Source: Candidatus Adiutrix sp.
GTDB taxonomy: Bacteria; Desulfobacterota; Desulfarculia; Adiutricales; Adiutricaceae
Assembly: GCA_031285975.1 (NCBI GenBank)
Contig: JAITVE010000180.1
Location: 1 to 18,072, forward strand
Direction of reading: 5' to 3'
Length of the DNA stretch: 18,072 bases
The position numbers and the translations under genes were made by a program. The notes below the pieces were generated by a model, which had not been told where the DNA came from, made no database searches, and saw nothing but the letters and a program-made list of their open reading frames with translations. Positions 7,396 through 16,469 of the stretch are shown one piece after another (position 1 is the first letter of the stretch; every line of letters starts with the position of its first letter).

Positions 7396-9108
7396 ATGAA
7401 CTCTTCAACGCCTCCTGTAATCGCTTTTGAACTGGGTGTCGGCGAATTCCGCATTGTCACGCCGGAGGCGGTGTATCAAATAAAAGTCTGCCACGACCTG
7501 GTGGAAGCCACCAGAATCGACGACGCGGACGCCAGCGGGCCCGCAGCCGCCCCGTCCCAGGCCACCGAGAGCGGCTCCCCCTCCGGCTCGTTTTACCAGG
7601 AAATTTCCGAAGAGCTTTTCGACAAAATCGGTCGCCTGGCCCGCAAGCTCTCCGTCTCCGTTGAGGAACTCCCCGGCCAGTTGGACGCGCCCAACCTGAA
7701 CGTCACCGACCAGCAGTTGGAGCACGCCAAGGGCCAGCTTGAGGAAATCGTCAAAATCACCGAGCAGGCCTCCATGACCATCATGGACACGGCCGATTCC
7801 ATTCAGTCCGACATGGACGAATTGCAAAACCAGCTCGGCATCCTGCAAAATCTTGACCTGGTGACTACGCCAGGCGCAGCGGCCCCCGATTCCGCCGGGG
7901 CTGCCGCCGCCCCGGCTGCCGCGCCCGGCGGTTCCGGGCTGCCCCCCGCCTTTTTCGAAAAACTCGGCGAACTGCAAAATTTCATTGAATCACGGCTCCA
8001 CCCCCAGACCGCCGACGCGGCCCCGGCGGCGGAAGCGGCCGCCCCCGCTCCGGCGGAGCCCGAACCGGCCCCCGCCGCCCCCGAAGCACCGGCCACCCAA
8101 ACCGTGTCCGTGACCCGCTTCGATGTGGACGTGGTGTTCCAGACGCTGTATGAGCTCTGCACCAACGAATCGGTCAAGGATCATATCAAGGCCATGCGGG
8201 AAGCCCAGGAAGCGGCTTTCAACATCCCGGCCATTGCCGACCACCTTTCGGAACTGGCCCCCACGGTGGATGAGGAAGACGGCTTTTTCAACTTCCCCAT
8301 CGCCACCGTCCTCAAAACACTCTACGGGGCCACGGCTTCCGAAGATTTCCGCACCATCCTCAAAAAGATGAACCAAACGGCGGCCAGCATTTTCCTTGAT
8401 ACCGTGCTGCCCATTGAGGGCGAAATCACGGAAGTGGAAGTGCCCCTGGAGGTGAACCTCGAAGCGGAGCCCGAACCGGCCGCGCCGCCTTCGAAGGCGG
8501 GCAGAGGCCTGGCTTCCCTGGTGAACCTTGCAGCGGAACCCGACCCGGCCGTAGCCGAGGCCGCCGAAGTTGCGGCCCAGGGCTGTTCGCCGGACGACCT
8601 CACGACCATCGCCCAACTGGCCGGGGAGCTTGAACGCCTGGCCTCGTCCCTGGGCCAATACGCCCCGGCGGCCGGGGAAGCCGCTCCGGCGGCGGCGGAA
8701 GGCGTTCCGCTCTACACCCCCATCCTGACCCGCGACCGCGACACCATTGTGGCCACGGTGGCCAAGGCCCACAGCCTTATTCAGCAAACCGGGGCCCACC
8801 TGACCCGCATCATGGAGGCCCTGTCCTTCCAAGACCTTTCAGGCCAGCGGATCATGAAAGTGGTGACCCTGATCGGCGATGTGCAGATGCAGCTTTTGTC
8901 GATTCTGGTGTCGGTGAACACCAAGCTGAAGATACACAAGGAAAGCGGCATCATGGAAGCCCAGGCGGTCACGCCGGAAATGGCCCAGGCGGAAGTGGAC
9001 AAGGCCCTGGAAAAAGTGTCCGGCCCGTCCGCCTTGAACGGCCCCGGCGCGGAAGCCCGGCTGGATCAGGGCGCGGTCAACGACCTCTTGGCCCAACTCG
9101 GTTTTTAG
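7396..9108 (+). CDS. cheZ: CheZ-type CheY-P phosphatase with a large central insertion
   Basis: CheZ dephosphorylates CheY-P and so terminates the chemotaxis signal. The start ATG 7396 follows AGGA by eight bases. The product has 570 residues against 214 in E. coli. Long-helix segments at about 104-152 and 450-510 correspond to the two arms of the CheZ helical hairpin. The catalytic motif DLSGQ (480-484) keeps the Asp and Gln equivalent to Asp143 and Gln147. The C terminus (556-570, ending NDLLAQLGF) matches the CheY-binding tail of E. coli CheZ (VDDLLDSLGF). Between the arms are about 300 extra residues: Ala/Pro-rich linkers around a region with two similar helices, VVFQTLYELCTNESVKDHI (about 246-264) and VLKTLYGATASEDFRTIL (305-322). 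No other chemotaxis gene is in the window. Confidence 0.85.
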   Translation: MNSSTPPVIAFELGVGEFRIVTPEAVYQIKVCHDLVEATRIDDADASGPAAAPSQATESGSPSGSFYQEISEELFDKIGRLARKLSVSVEELPGQLDAPNLNVTDQQLEHAKGQLEEIVKITEQASMTIMDTADSIQSDMDELQNQLGILQNLDLVTTPGAAAPDSAGAAAAPAAAPGGSGLPPAFFEKLGELQNFIESRLHPQTADAAPAAEAAAPAPAEPEPAPAAPEAPATQTVSVTRFDVDVVFQTLYELCTNESVKDHIKAMREAQEAAFNIPAIADHLSELAPTVDEEDGFFNFPIATVLKTLYGATASEDFRTILKKMNQTAASIFLDTVLPIEGEITEVEVPLEVNLEAEPEPAAPPSKAGRGLASLVNLAAEPDPAVAEAAEVAAQGCSPDDLTTIAQLAGELERLASSLGQYAPAAGEAAPAAAEGVPLYTPILTRDRDTIVATVAKAHSLIQQTGAHLTRIMEALSFQDLSGQRIMKVVTLIGDVQMQLLSILVSVNTKLKIHKESGIMEAQAVTPEMAQAEVDKALEKVSGPSALNGPGAEARLDQGAVNDLLAQLGF

Positions 9109-9156
9109 CCCTTTTGAACCCGGCGGAGCCCGCGCCCCGCCGAAGCCGCTGTCTAC

Positions 9157-9188
9157 ATTACAAAAATTATGAGAGTACTTTTTGTAAT
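9157..9188. repeat. Perfect inverted repeat 1, AT-rich, downstream of cheZ
   Basis: ATTACAAAAA (9157-9166) and TTTTTGTAAT (9179-9188) are exact reverse complements around a 12-base loop. It begins about 48 bases after the cheZ stop, in strikingly AT-rich DNA. It could be a weak bidirectional terminator or an operator. Its left arm shares CAAAAATTAT with the next palindrome. Confidence 0.85.
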
Positions 9189-9202
9189 ACAATACATAAA
9201 TA

Positions 9203-9240
9203 TTCCTTGCAAAAATTATATTCATGATTTTTGCAAGGAA
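9203..9240. repeat. Perfect inverted repeat 2, 14-bp arms, upstream of the LpoA-like gene
   Basis: TTCCTTGCAAAAAT (9203-9216) and ATTTTTGCAAGGAA (9227-9240) are exact reverse complements with a 10-base loop. It lies 43 bases before the chosen start of the downstream lipoprotein gene. As RNA it would form a stable hairpin without a following T run, so an operator or leader structure is as likely as a terminator. Confidence 0.88.
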
Positions 9241-9283
9241 GCACTACGTTGCCGCGAGGCCCTCCGGGGCAAGGACAATATTA

Positions 9284-11296
9284 ATGATATATAAACGCCT
9301 GGCCTTTCCCCTGCTGATTCTGCCGCTCATTCTCTGCCTGGCCTGCGTGCCCGCGACCACCCGCACGGCCACCGCGCCCCGCTCCGCCGCCTCCGGCCCC
9401 CAGGCCGCGCTGGACGCGGCCGACCTGGCCTATGGCCAGGGGCAGTTCCGCGCCGCCGCCGAGCACTATAAAAAATTCCTGTCCCTGGAACCCGACAGCC
9501 CGCGTTTGGAGCCGGTGCTGGCCTCGTACGGCCTGGCGGCGGAAAAGGCCGGGCTTTTTGGCGACGCGGCCTCGGCCTATGAGCGGCTGATCCGTGAATT
9601 CCCCGGCGGGCGTTTCACCGCCGAGGCCCAGCCCCGGCTGGCCAACGTCTATATGGCCGGGGGCGACGCGGTGCGGGCCGAAAATCTGGCCGCCATGCTC
9701 CTGCCCGCTGAAACCGACCCGGCCCGGCGCACCAGTTTGCAGATGACCCTGGCCGACAGTCAATGGCTGCGGGGCCGCTACGCGGAGGCCACGGCCAATT
9801 TCCTCACCGCCTGGCGCGGCGCACAGGGCCCGGCCAAGGCCGAGGCCCAGGAGGGCGTGCTGGCCGGTTTGAGCCGCCTGAACCAGGCCTCGCTGGAAGA
9901 GGTGCAGCGGCAGTACGGCCAAAATTTTCCGGGGCCCGAGGCCACCTATCTTTTGGCCCGGCTGGCGGCCCAGTCCGGGGACGCGGCCCGCGTGGCCCTC
10001 CAGGCCGAGCATTTCGCCCGCTATTTCAACGGCCATCCCCTCATGCCCCAGATGCAGGCCCTGGCCGCCGGGGCGGGGACGGAGGGTTTCGCCGTGCCCG
10101 CGCCCGTCTTCGGCCAGGAGTATGACCCCCGCCTGAAAGCCGCGCCGGAAATGGCCCTGCCCACCATTCCCGCCGCCCTGGGCCCCATTGGCGGGCAGGC
10201 GGGCGGGGTGAGCATTGTGGCCGTTTTGCCGCTCACCGACAAAAACGCGGCCCAGTACGCCCAGGCCATTGCCTCGGGCCTGGGGCTGGCCTTCAAGACC
10301 TTCGCCCCCGGCGGCGGCATAAACCTTTCGGTGCAGGACAGCAAGGGCTCGGAACAGGAAGCGGCCCGGCTGGTAGCCCAGGCGGCGGCCAATCCCCAAG
10401 TGCTGGCCGTGGTGGGCCCCTTCACCAGCCGCGAGTCGGGGCTCCCGGCCCGCACCGCCCAGGAAGCGGGCCTGCCGATGATCGTCATCAGCCAGCGCAA
10501 TGACCTCACCGGCCTTGGCCCCAACATTTTCCGCCTCTTTCTGACCCCCAGGCACCAGGCCGAATCTGTGGCCCGCTATGCCGTGCGGGTGCAGGGCCAC
10601 CAGCAGCTCGGCATTCTCTACCCCGAGGACAATTACGGGCGGCAAATCCGCAGTTTCTTTGAAAACGAGGTGCGCCGCCTGGGAGCCCAGCTGGCCGCCG
10701 CCGACAGTTACGACCCCCAGGCCAAGGACTGGGAGGAAGCCGTGAAAAGGCTCACCGGCGGCAAAGTCAACCGCCGGGTCTCCACCAACTACCAGGCGGA
10801 AACCACCTTCACCACCCTCTATATCCCGGACTCCGCCCCCGTGGTGGCCCAGATTATGGCCCAGCTGGCCTTTTACGACGTCACCAAAATGCCCTACCTC
10901 GGCTCTTCCCTGTGGCTCAGCCAGTCCCTTCTGGACAGTTCCGCCGCCGATTTCGCCCAGGGCTCGGTTATCCCCGTGGCCTTCAGCGAACTCAGCGGGC
11001 GGGAGGAAATCCGCCGCTTCATCAGCGCCTACCAGGCTGCCTATGGCCGGGCCCCCAACCAATACGCGGCCTACGGCTATGACGCGGGCCTGGCCCTCAT
11101 CCAGGCCCTGGGCCAGGGCGCCGCCACCCGCGACGACCTGCGCCGCCAGTTGAGCCTGGGCAGCGCCGTGCCGGGCGTAACCGGCCCCTTCCGCTTTGAC
11201 CAGAGCGGCGAGTATGTGGTTGACCCGACCCTCTTGAGCGTTCAGGGGAGAGAATTTATCCTTTTGCGCGAGGCCGGGCCTGGGGCCGGGCGGTGA
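9284..11296 (+). CDS. LpoA-like lipoprotein: TPR region plus periplasmic-binding (Peripla_BP_6-like) domain
   Basis: The start is ATG 9284, eight bases after AAGGA; an in-frame ATG at 9224 lies in the loop of inverted repeat 2 and is less likely. The product has 670 residues. Residues 1-20 form a lipoprotein-like signal (basic start, LLILPLILCLA) with Cys21 the probable lipidated residue, although the lipobox CLAC is not canonical. Residues about 36-290 are Ala-rich helical repeats of TPR type (for example AADLAYGQGQFRAAAEHYKK). From about 307 to 660 a type I substrate-binding fold is visible (VAVLPLTDKNA, VVGPFTSRES, GILYPEDNYG, YGYDAGLALIQAL). This pairing is that of LpoA, the outer-membrane activator of penicillin-binding protein 1A. 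An activator role here is inferred from architecture; an orphan substrate-binding protein is the alternative. Confidence 0.82.
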   Translation: MIYKRLAFPLLILPLILCLACVPATTRTATAPRSAASGPQAALDAADLAYGQGQFRAAAEHYKKFLSLEPDSPRLEPVLASYGLAAEKAGLFGDAASAYERLIREFPGGRFTAEAQPRLANVYMAGGDAVRAENLAAMLLPAETDPARRTSLQMTLADSQWLRGRYAEATANFLTAWRGAQGPAKAEAQEGVLAGLSRLNQASLEEVQRQYGQNFPGPEATYLLARLAAQSGDAARVALQAEHFARYFNGHPLMPQMQALAAGAGTEGFAVPAPVFGQEYDPRLKAAPEMALPTIPAALGPIGGQAGGVSIVAVLPLTDKNAAQYAQAIASGLGLAFKTFAPGGGINLSVQDSKGSEQEAARLVAQAAANPQVLAVVGPFTSRESGLPARTAQEAGLPMIVISQRNDLTGLGPNIFRLFLTPRHQAESVARYAVRVQGHQQLGILYPEDNYGRQIRSFFENEVRRLGAQLAAADSYDPQAKDWEEAVKRLTGGKVNRRVSTNYQAETTFTTLYIPDSAPVVAQIMAQLAFYDVTKMPYLGSSLWLSQSLLDSSAADFAQGSVIPVAFSELSGREEIRRFISAYQAAYGRAPNQYAAYGYDAGLALIQALGQGAATRDDLRRQLSLGSAVPGVTGPFRFDQSGEYVVDPTLLSVQGREFILLREAGPGAGR

Positions 11297-11330
11297 CGAA
11301 TTTGATGTGACTGAAAGTGTGGCCCGCAAA

Positions 11331-12670
<1,340 letters not shown>

Positions 12671-13447
12671 ATGACCGCCAAGGTCTATAGAGTAGCCAGC
12701 GGCGGCTCACGGTGCGCGGCGTTTCGCGCCATGGCCGTGGCCGCCCTGGCTATGTTTTTCGCCAGCCTCGCCTTTCTTCCCATTCCGGCCCTGGCCGCCG
12801 GGCGGGAAGAGGCGGCGGCGGCGGCGGCCCGTCCACGACTTGAAAAAAAGCTGGCCGGGCTGAAAGCCCAAGCGGGCGCCCCGGTCTTCTTGCGGATATT
12901 CAAAGAAGAATCAACCCTGGAAGTGTGGCTGAAGCCCAAGGGCGCGGGCCGCTATATCCTCTTCAAAAGCTACCCCATCTGCGCTTGGTCGGGCTCCCTG
13001 GGGCCCAAAACCAAAGAGGGCGACCGCCAGGCCCCGGAAGGCTTCTACGCCGTGGGCCTCAAGCATCTCAACCCCTACTCGAGCTACCACCTCTCCTTTG
13101 ACCTCGGCTACCCCAACGCCTATGACAAGGCCCAGGGCTACACCGGCAACCTCTTGATGGTGCATGGCGACTGCCGCTCCGACGGCTGCTACGCCATGAC
13201 CAATAGCGGCATCGAGGAAATTTACACCCTGGTCAAAGCAGCCCTGGACAACGGCCAGCCCTTTTTCCGGGTGCACTGCTTCCCCTTCAGGCTTACCCCG
13301 CAAAACCTGGAACGACACAAAAATAAGACCTGGCGCGGCTTCTGGCGGACGCTGGAGCCGGTCTATACCTATTTTGAAACCAATCATCTGCCCCCGGAGG
13401 TCGCCGTTGAAAGCGGCCGTTACCGGATATCGGGCGCGGGCCAATAA
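12671..13447 (+). CDS. Exported L,D-transpeptidase-fold protein, YafK/DpaA type
   Basis: This 258-residue protein begins with a signal peptide (basic n-region, hydrophobic MAVAALAMFFASLAFLPIPA, likely cleavage after ALA). The start ATG 12671 touches the eno stop (TAAATG) and has no Shine-Dalgarno of its own, pointing to coupling; ATG 12731 is an alternative that shortens the n-region. The catalytic motif reads HGDCRSDGC, with His165 and the probable nucleophile Cys173, followed by YAMTNSGIEEIYTLV. That arrangement is characteristic of YafK-like members of the YkuD fold. E. coli YafK (DpaA) removes Braun lipoprotein from peptidoglycan rather than forming crosslinks, so hydrolysis and crosslinking are both possible here. 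The N-terminal Ala-rich segment after the signal is probably a linker. Confidence 0.88.
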   Translation: MTAKVYRVASGGSRCAAFRAMAVAALAMFFASLAFLPIPALAAGREEAAAAAARPRLEKKLAGLKAQAGAPVFLRIFKEESTLEVWLKPKGAGRYILFKSYPICAWSGSLGPKTKEGDRQAPEGFYAVGLKHLNPYSSYHLSFDLGYPNAYDKAQGYTGNLLMVHGDCRSDGCYAMTNSGIEEIYTLVKAALDNGQPFFRVHCFPFRLTPQNLERHKNKTWRGFWRTLEPVYTYFETNHLPPEVAVESGRYRISGAGQ

Positions 13448-13458
13448 AGGAGGCCGGC
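13445..13458 (+). promoter_or_regulatory. Near-perfect Shine-Dalgarno overlapping the upstream stop codon
   Basis: TAAAGGAGG (13445-13453) contains both the stop codon of the L,D-transpeptidase-like gene and the strongest anti-16S match seen in the window. Five bases later comes ATG 13459, which opens a 16-codon ORF and not ppk1. Confidence 0.75.
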
Positions 13459-13509
13459 ATGTTTCAAATGTCCATGGCCAGGTTGAGGGATTATGATACC
13501 CACCAATAA
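13459..13509 (+). CDS. Possible 16-codon leader ORF overlapping the ppk1 start
   Basis: ATG 13459 is ideally spaced from AAAGGAGG. It opens an ORF encoding MFQMSMARLRDYDTHQ and ends at TAA 13507-13509, inside ppk1. It overlaps the ppk1 start by 17 bases in another frame. The ppk1 frame has an in-frame TGA at 13484-13486, so ppk1 cannot begin at this ATG. Ribosomes ending here could restart at ppk1, which has only a close GAGGGA of its own. The peptide resembles nothing I know; the act of translation, not the product, may be what matters. The alternative is that the strong site is chance or feeds ribosomes directly to ATG 13493. Confidence 0.4.
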   Translation: MFQMSMARLRDYDTHQ

Positions 13510-15556
13510 CCGCGAATTAAGCTGGCTGGCCTTTAACGACCGGGTGCTGCAGGAGGCCTGCGACCCTGCCGTGCCCCTGATGCAGCGCCTGCGCTTTTTG
13601 GGCATTTTTTCCAGCAACCAGGATGAGTTCATCAAAGTGCGGCTGGCCGGGCTGATCCGCCGGGCCAAATCCCGGCTGAAATGTTCCCGGCGGCTGTCCG
13701 GGGGCTATCTTCCGGCGGATTTGCTGGAACTGGTCAGCGCCAAAATTGATAAGAACCAGAAAATTTTCGCCCACATTTACCGGGGCGTCATCAGCGAGAT
13801 GGAAGAATGCGGCATCCGGGTCATCAATGAGACTGAGCTTTCCGAAGAGCAGCGGCGTTTTTGCCTGGACTATTTCGCCTCGGTGGTGAGCATCCGCCTG
13901 GTGCCGTTGATTATCAACAAGGCCAAAGCTTTTCCCGACCTTCTGGACGACCAGATTTACCACGGGGTCAAGATGCAGCGCGGCGGGCGCACCAGTTACG
14001 CCATCATCAGGATTCCGGTGTCCAGCGACAGCCCGCGCTTCGTGGAACTGCCCTCCCCGGAAGGCCGCCACGACCTGATAATGGTGGACGACATCATCCG
14101 CCTCTGCCTCAACGACGTGTTCTTCATGTTCAGCTATGACCACATCAGCGCCTACACCTTCAAAATCATGCGCGATGCGGAACTGGTGCTGGACGACGAC
14201 ATCTCCACCAGCCTGATGGAAAAGATGGAGGACGGCCTGGACAACCGCCTCAAGGGCCGCCCGGTGCGCATGGTCTATGACGAGCAGATGCCGGAAGATT
14301 TATTGCGCCTCCTTTTGGGCAAGCTGAAAATGAACACCGGCCAGTTGGTGGGCAGCACCCGCTATCACATGATGCGCGATTTAATGAATTTCCCCAAAGT
14401 GCGGCCCGACCTGGAGGAGCCCAAGTCGCCCCCCCTCCGCCACCCGGACATCGCGCCCTTCACCAGCCTCTTGAAAGTGGTGAGGCAGAAAGATATCCTG
14501 CTGAATTACCCCTACCACACCTTCAACCATTTAGTGGATTTCCTGCGCGAGGCGGCCATTGACCCCAAAGTCACCAGCATTTACATCACGCTTTACCGCA
14601 CCGCCGAGCGCTCCAAGGTCATCAGCACCCTGGCCAATGCGGCCCGCAACGGCAAAAACGTGGTGGCCCTGGTGGAACTCATGGCCCGCTTTGACGAGGA
14701 GCAGAACATCAGGAGCGTGGAACGGCTTCAGCAAGCCGGGGTCAAGGTGCTGGACGGCCTGCGCGATTTGAAGGTGCACGGCAAAATTGTGCTGGTGGAG
14801 CGGCGCGAAGGCTCCGGCACCCGGGGTTATGTCTACATCGGCACCGGGAATTTCAATGAATCCACGGCCCGGCTTTACAGCGACCTGGGGCTCTTCACCT
14901 CCCACCCCGGCCTGGCCGACGACGCCCGCGCCGTGTTCGATTTTTTGCTGAACACCCACAAGCACTTTAGCTGCAAGCACTTGCTGGCCGCGCCCTATTT
15001 CATGCGGCCCCAGATAGAGCAGCTCATCAACCGCGAAATACGCAATGCCCGCGCCGGGAAACCGGCCTACATCCACGCCAAGTGCAACACCCTCACCGAC
15101 GAGCGCATGGTGCGCCTCCTCTACAAAGCCGGGCAGGCCGGGGTGGATATCCGGCTCATCATCCGGGGGGCCTGCTGCTTAATGCCGAGGGTTAAAAAGC
15201 AGAGCGAAAACATCGGGGCCGTCAGCATTGTGGACAAATACCTGGAACATACCCGCCTGTTCCTGTTTTGCAACGGCGGGCAGGAAAAGGCCTTCATTTC
15301 CAGCGCCGACTGGATGACCCGCAACCTGGACAAGCGGCTGGAAATCGCCGCCCCCATTCTTTCGGAATCCGTGCGGCGCGCCCTGCGCGATTTCTTTGAT
15401 ATTCAGTGGGCGGACAACGTCAAGGCCCGCGATTTGACCGACATGGGCGTGAACACCTACGTTTCGCCCGAGGGCGCGCCGCCTCTCCGGGCCCAGACGG
15501 CCGTGTACGACTATTATTTGAAAGCACTGGAAAAGGGGAACGCCAATGCAGGTTGA
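13493..15556 (+). CDS. ppk1: Polyphosphate kinase PPK1
   Basis: PPK1 reversibly transfers the ATP gamma-phosphate onto polyphosphate. The start ATG 13493 is forced by an upstream in-frame stop at 13484. The product is 687 residues, normal for the family. NRELSWLAFNDRVLQEA (6-22) is the N-terminal signature; FLGIFSSNQDEF follows. In the catalytic half are ITLYRTAERS, VELMARFDEEQNI, the phosphorylated His429 in LKVHGKIVLV, YIGTGNFNESTARLYSDLGLF, and a second catalytic His586 in LEHTRLFLF. Segments such as RYHMMRDLMNFP and FLREAAIDPKVTSIYITLYR are in the style of Bacteroidetes PPK1 rather than enterobacterial ones, hinting at a divergent or transferred lineage; this is inference. It overlaps ppx by 11 bases, so the two form one unit. 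Confidence 0.96.
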   Translation: MIPTNNRELSWLAFNDRVLQEACDPAVPLMQRLRFLGIFSSNQDEFIKVRLAGLIRRAKSRLKCSRRLSGGYLPADLLELVSAKIDKNQKIFAHIYRGVISEMEECGIRVINETELSEEQRRFCLDYFASVVSIRLVPLIINKAKAFPDLLDDQIYHGVKMQRGGRTSYAIIRIPVSSDSPRFVELPSPEGRHDLIMVDDIIRLCLNDVFFMFSYDHISAYTFKIMRDAELVLDDDISTSLMEKMEDGLDNRLKGRPVRMVYDEQMPEDLLRLLLGKLKMNTGQLVGSTRYHMMRDLMNFPKVRPDLEEPKSPPLRHPDIAPFTSLLKVVRQKDILLNYPYHTFNHLVDFLREAAIDPKVTSIYITLYRTAERSKVISTLANAARNGKNVVALVELMARFDEEQNIRSVERLQQAGVKVLDGLRDLKVHGKIVLVERREGSGTRGYVYIGTGNFNESTARLYSDLGLFTSHPGLADDARAVFDFLLNTHKHFSCKHLLAAPYFMRPQIEQLINREIRNARAGKPAYIHAKCNTLTDERMVRLLYKAGQAGVDIRLIIRGACCLMPRVKKQSENIGAVSIVDKYLEHTRLFLFCNGGQEKAFISSADWMTRNLDKRLEIAAPILSESVRRALRDFFDIQWADNVKARDLTDMGVNTYVSPEGAPPLRAQTAVYDYYLKALEKGNANAG

Positions 15557-16469
15557 ATCCATCGCCGCCATAGATATCGGCTCCAACGCCATTAGGCTGC
15601 TGATAAATAACGTGGAAGATTTTGACGCGAAAAAGGCCGTCAAGAAAAACGCCTACATCCGGGTGCCCGTGCGCCTGGGGGAGGACGTGTTCCAAAGCGG
15701 CCGCATCGGCGAGGACAAAATCGGGCGGCTCATGGAAACTATGCGGGCCTTCGTGCACCTCATGCACGTCTTCAACGTCAACGGCTACCGCGCCTGCGCC
15801 ACCAGCGCCATGCGCGAAGCCGCCAACGGCGCGGAGGTAGTGAAGCTGGTCAAGGAAAAAGCCGGGCTGGACATTGACCTGGTGACCGGGCCGGAAGAGG
15901 CCGACCTCATCTACGCCGCCGGGTCGCTGGACGAGGTGATGGACAAGGACAAAAGCTATCTGCATGTGGACGTGGGCGGGGGCTCCACCGAATTGGTGGT
16001 CTATTGCGACCACAAGAAGAAAGACGCCTTCTCCTTCCCCATCGGCACCCTGCGCGAACTGGCCGAGGCCGTGAACCCCGCCACCCGCGACGAGCTGAAG
16101 AAGACTTTGAAGCTGATTTACGAACGCTACGCGCCGGTGGACATCATCGCCTCGGGCGGCAACATCAACAAAACCCTGAAACTCTTGGGCAAGCGGGACG
16201 GCGAAGCGGTGGATTACAATAGCGTGGAAAACTTTTACCGCATCCTGGCCAAACTGAGCATTGAAGAGCGGCTGGAAAAATATAAGATGAATTCCTACCG
16301 GGCCGACGTCATCGTCCCGGCGCTGGATATTTTCCTCACCATCGGCGCGGCCTGCAAGGTGAAGAATTACATCATCCCCAAAGTCGGCCTGGTGGACGGC
16401 ATCATCCGAATGCTCTACAGCGGCCAGATGAAACCCCGCAAAACACCTGATAAGAAGGGCTATTGCTGA
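15546..16469 (+). CDS. ppx: Ppx/GppA-family phosphatase, short form (probable exopolyphosphatase)
   Basis: This family removes terminal phosphates from polyphosphate or hydrolyses pppGpp; position directly behind ppk1 favours polyphosphate. The start ATG 15546 overlaps the ppk1 end by 11 bases and follows AAGGGG. The product is 307 residues. The ASKHA-fold phosphate loops are visible: AAIDIGSNAIRLLI (7-20) and HVDVGGGSTELVV (140-152), with candidate catalytic Glu117 or Glu118 in TGPEEADLIY. The chain stops after the second ASKHA half, without the C-terminal HD-like domain that makes E. coli Ppx about 510 residues. Short forms like this are common in Bacteroidetes and others. Its 3' end overlaps the convergent Sel1-repeat gene by 10 bases. 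Confidence 0.92.
   Translation: MQVESIAAIDIGSNAIRLLINNVEDFDAKKAVKKNAYIRVPVRLGEDVFQSGRIGEDKIGRLMETMRAFVHLMHVFNVNGYRACATSAMREAANGAEVVKLVKEKAGLDIDLVTGPEEADLIYAAGSLDEVMDKDKSYLHVDVGGGSTELVVYCDHKKKDAFSFPIGTLRELAEAVNPATRDELKKTLKLIYERYAPVDIIASGGNINKTLKLLGKRDGEAVDYNSVENFYRILAKLSIEERLEKYKMNSYRADVIVPALDIFLTIGAACKVKNYIIPKVGLVDGIIRMLYSGQMKPRKTPDKKGYC

Noticed and set aside
6345..7460. Minus-strand open frame of 371 codons covering the argF-cheZ gap
   Set aside because: It crosses the argF terminator, antisense to argF and to a better + strand frame, with no family features.
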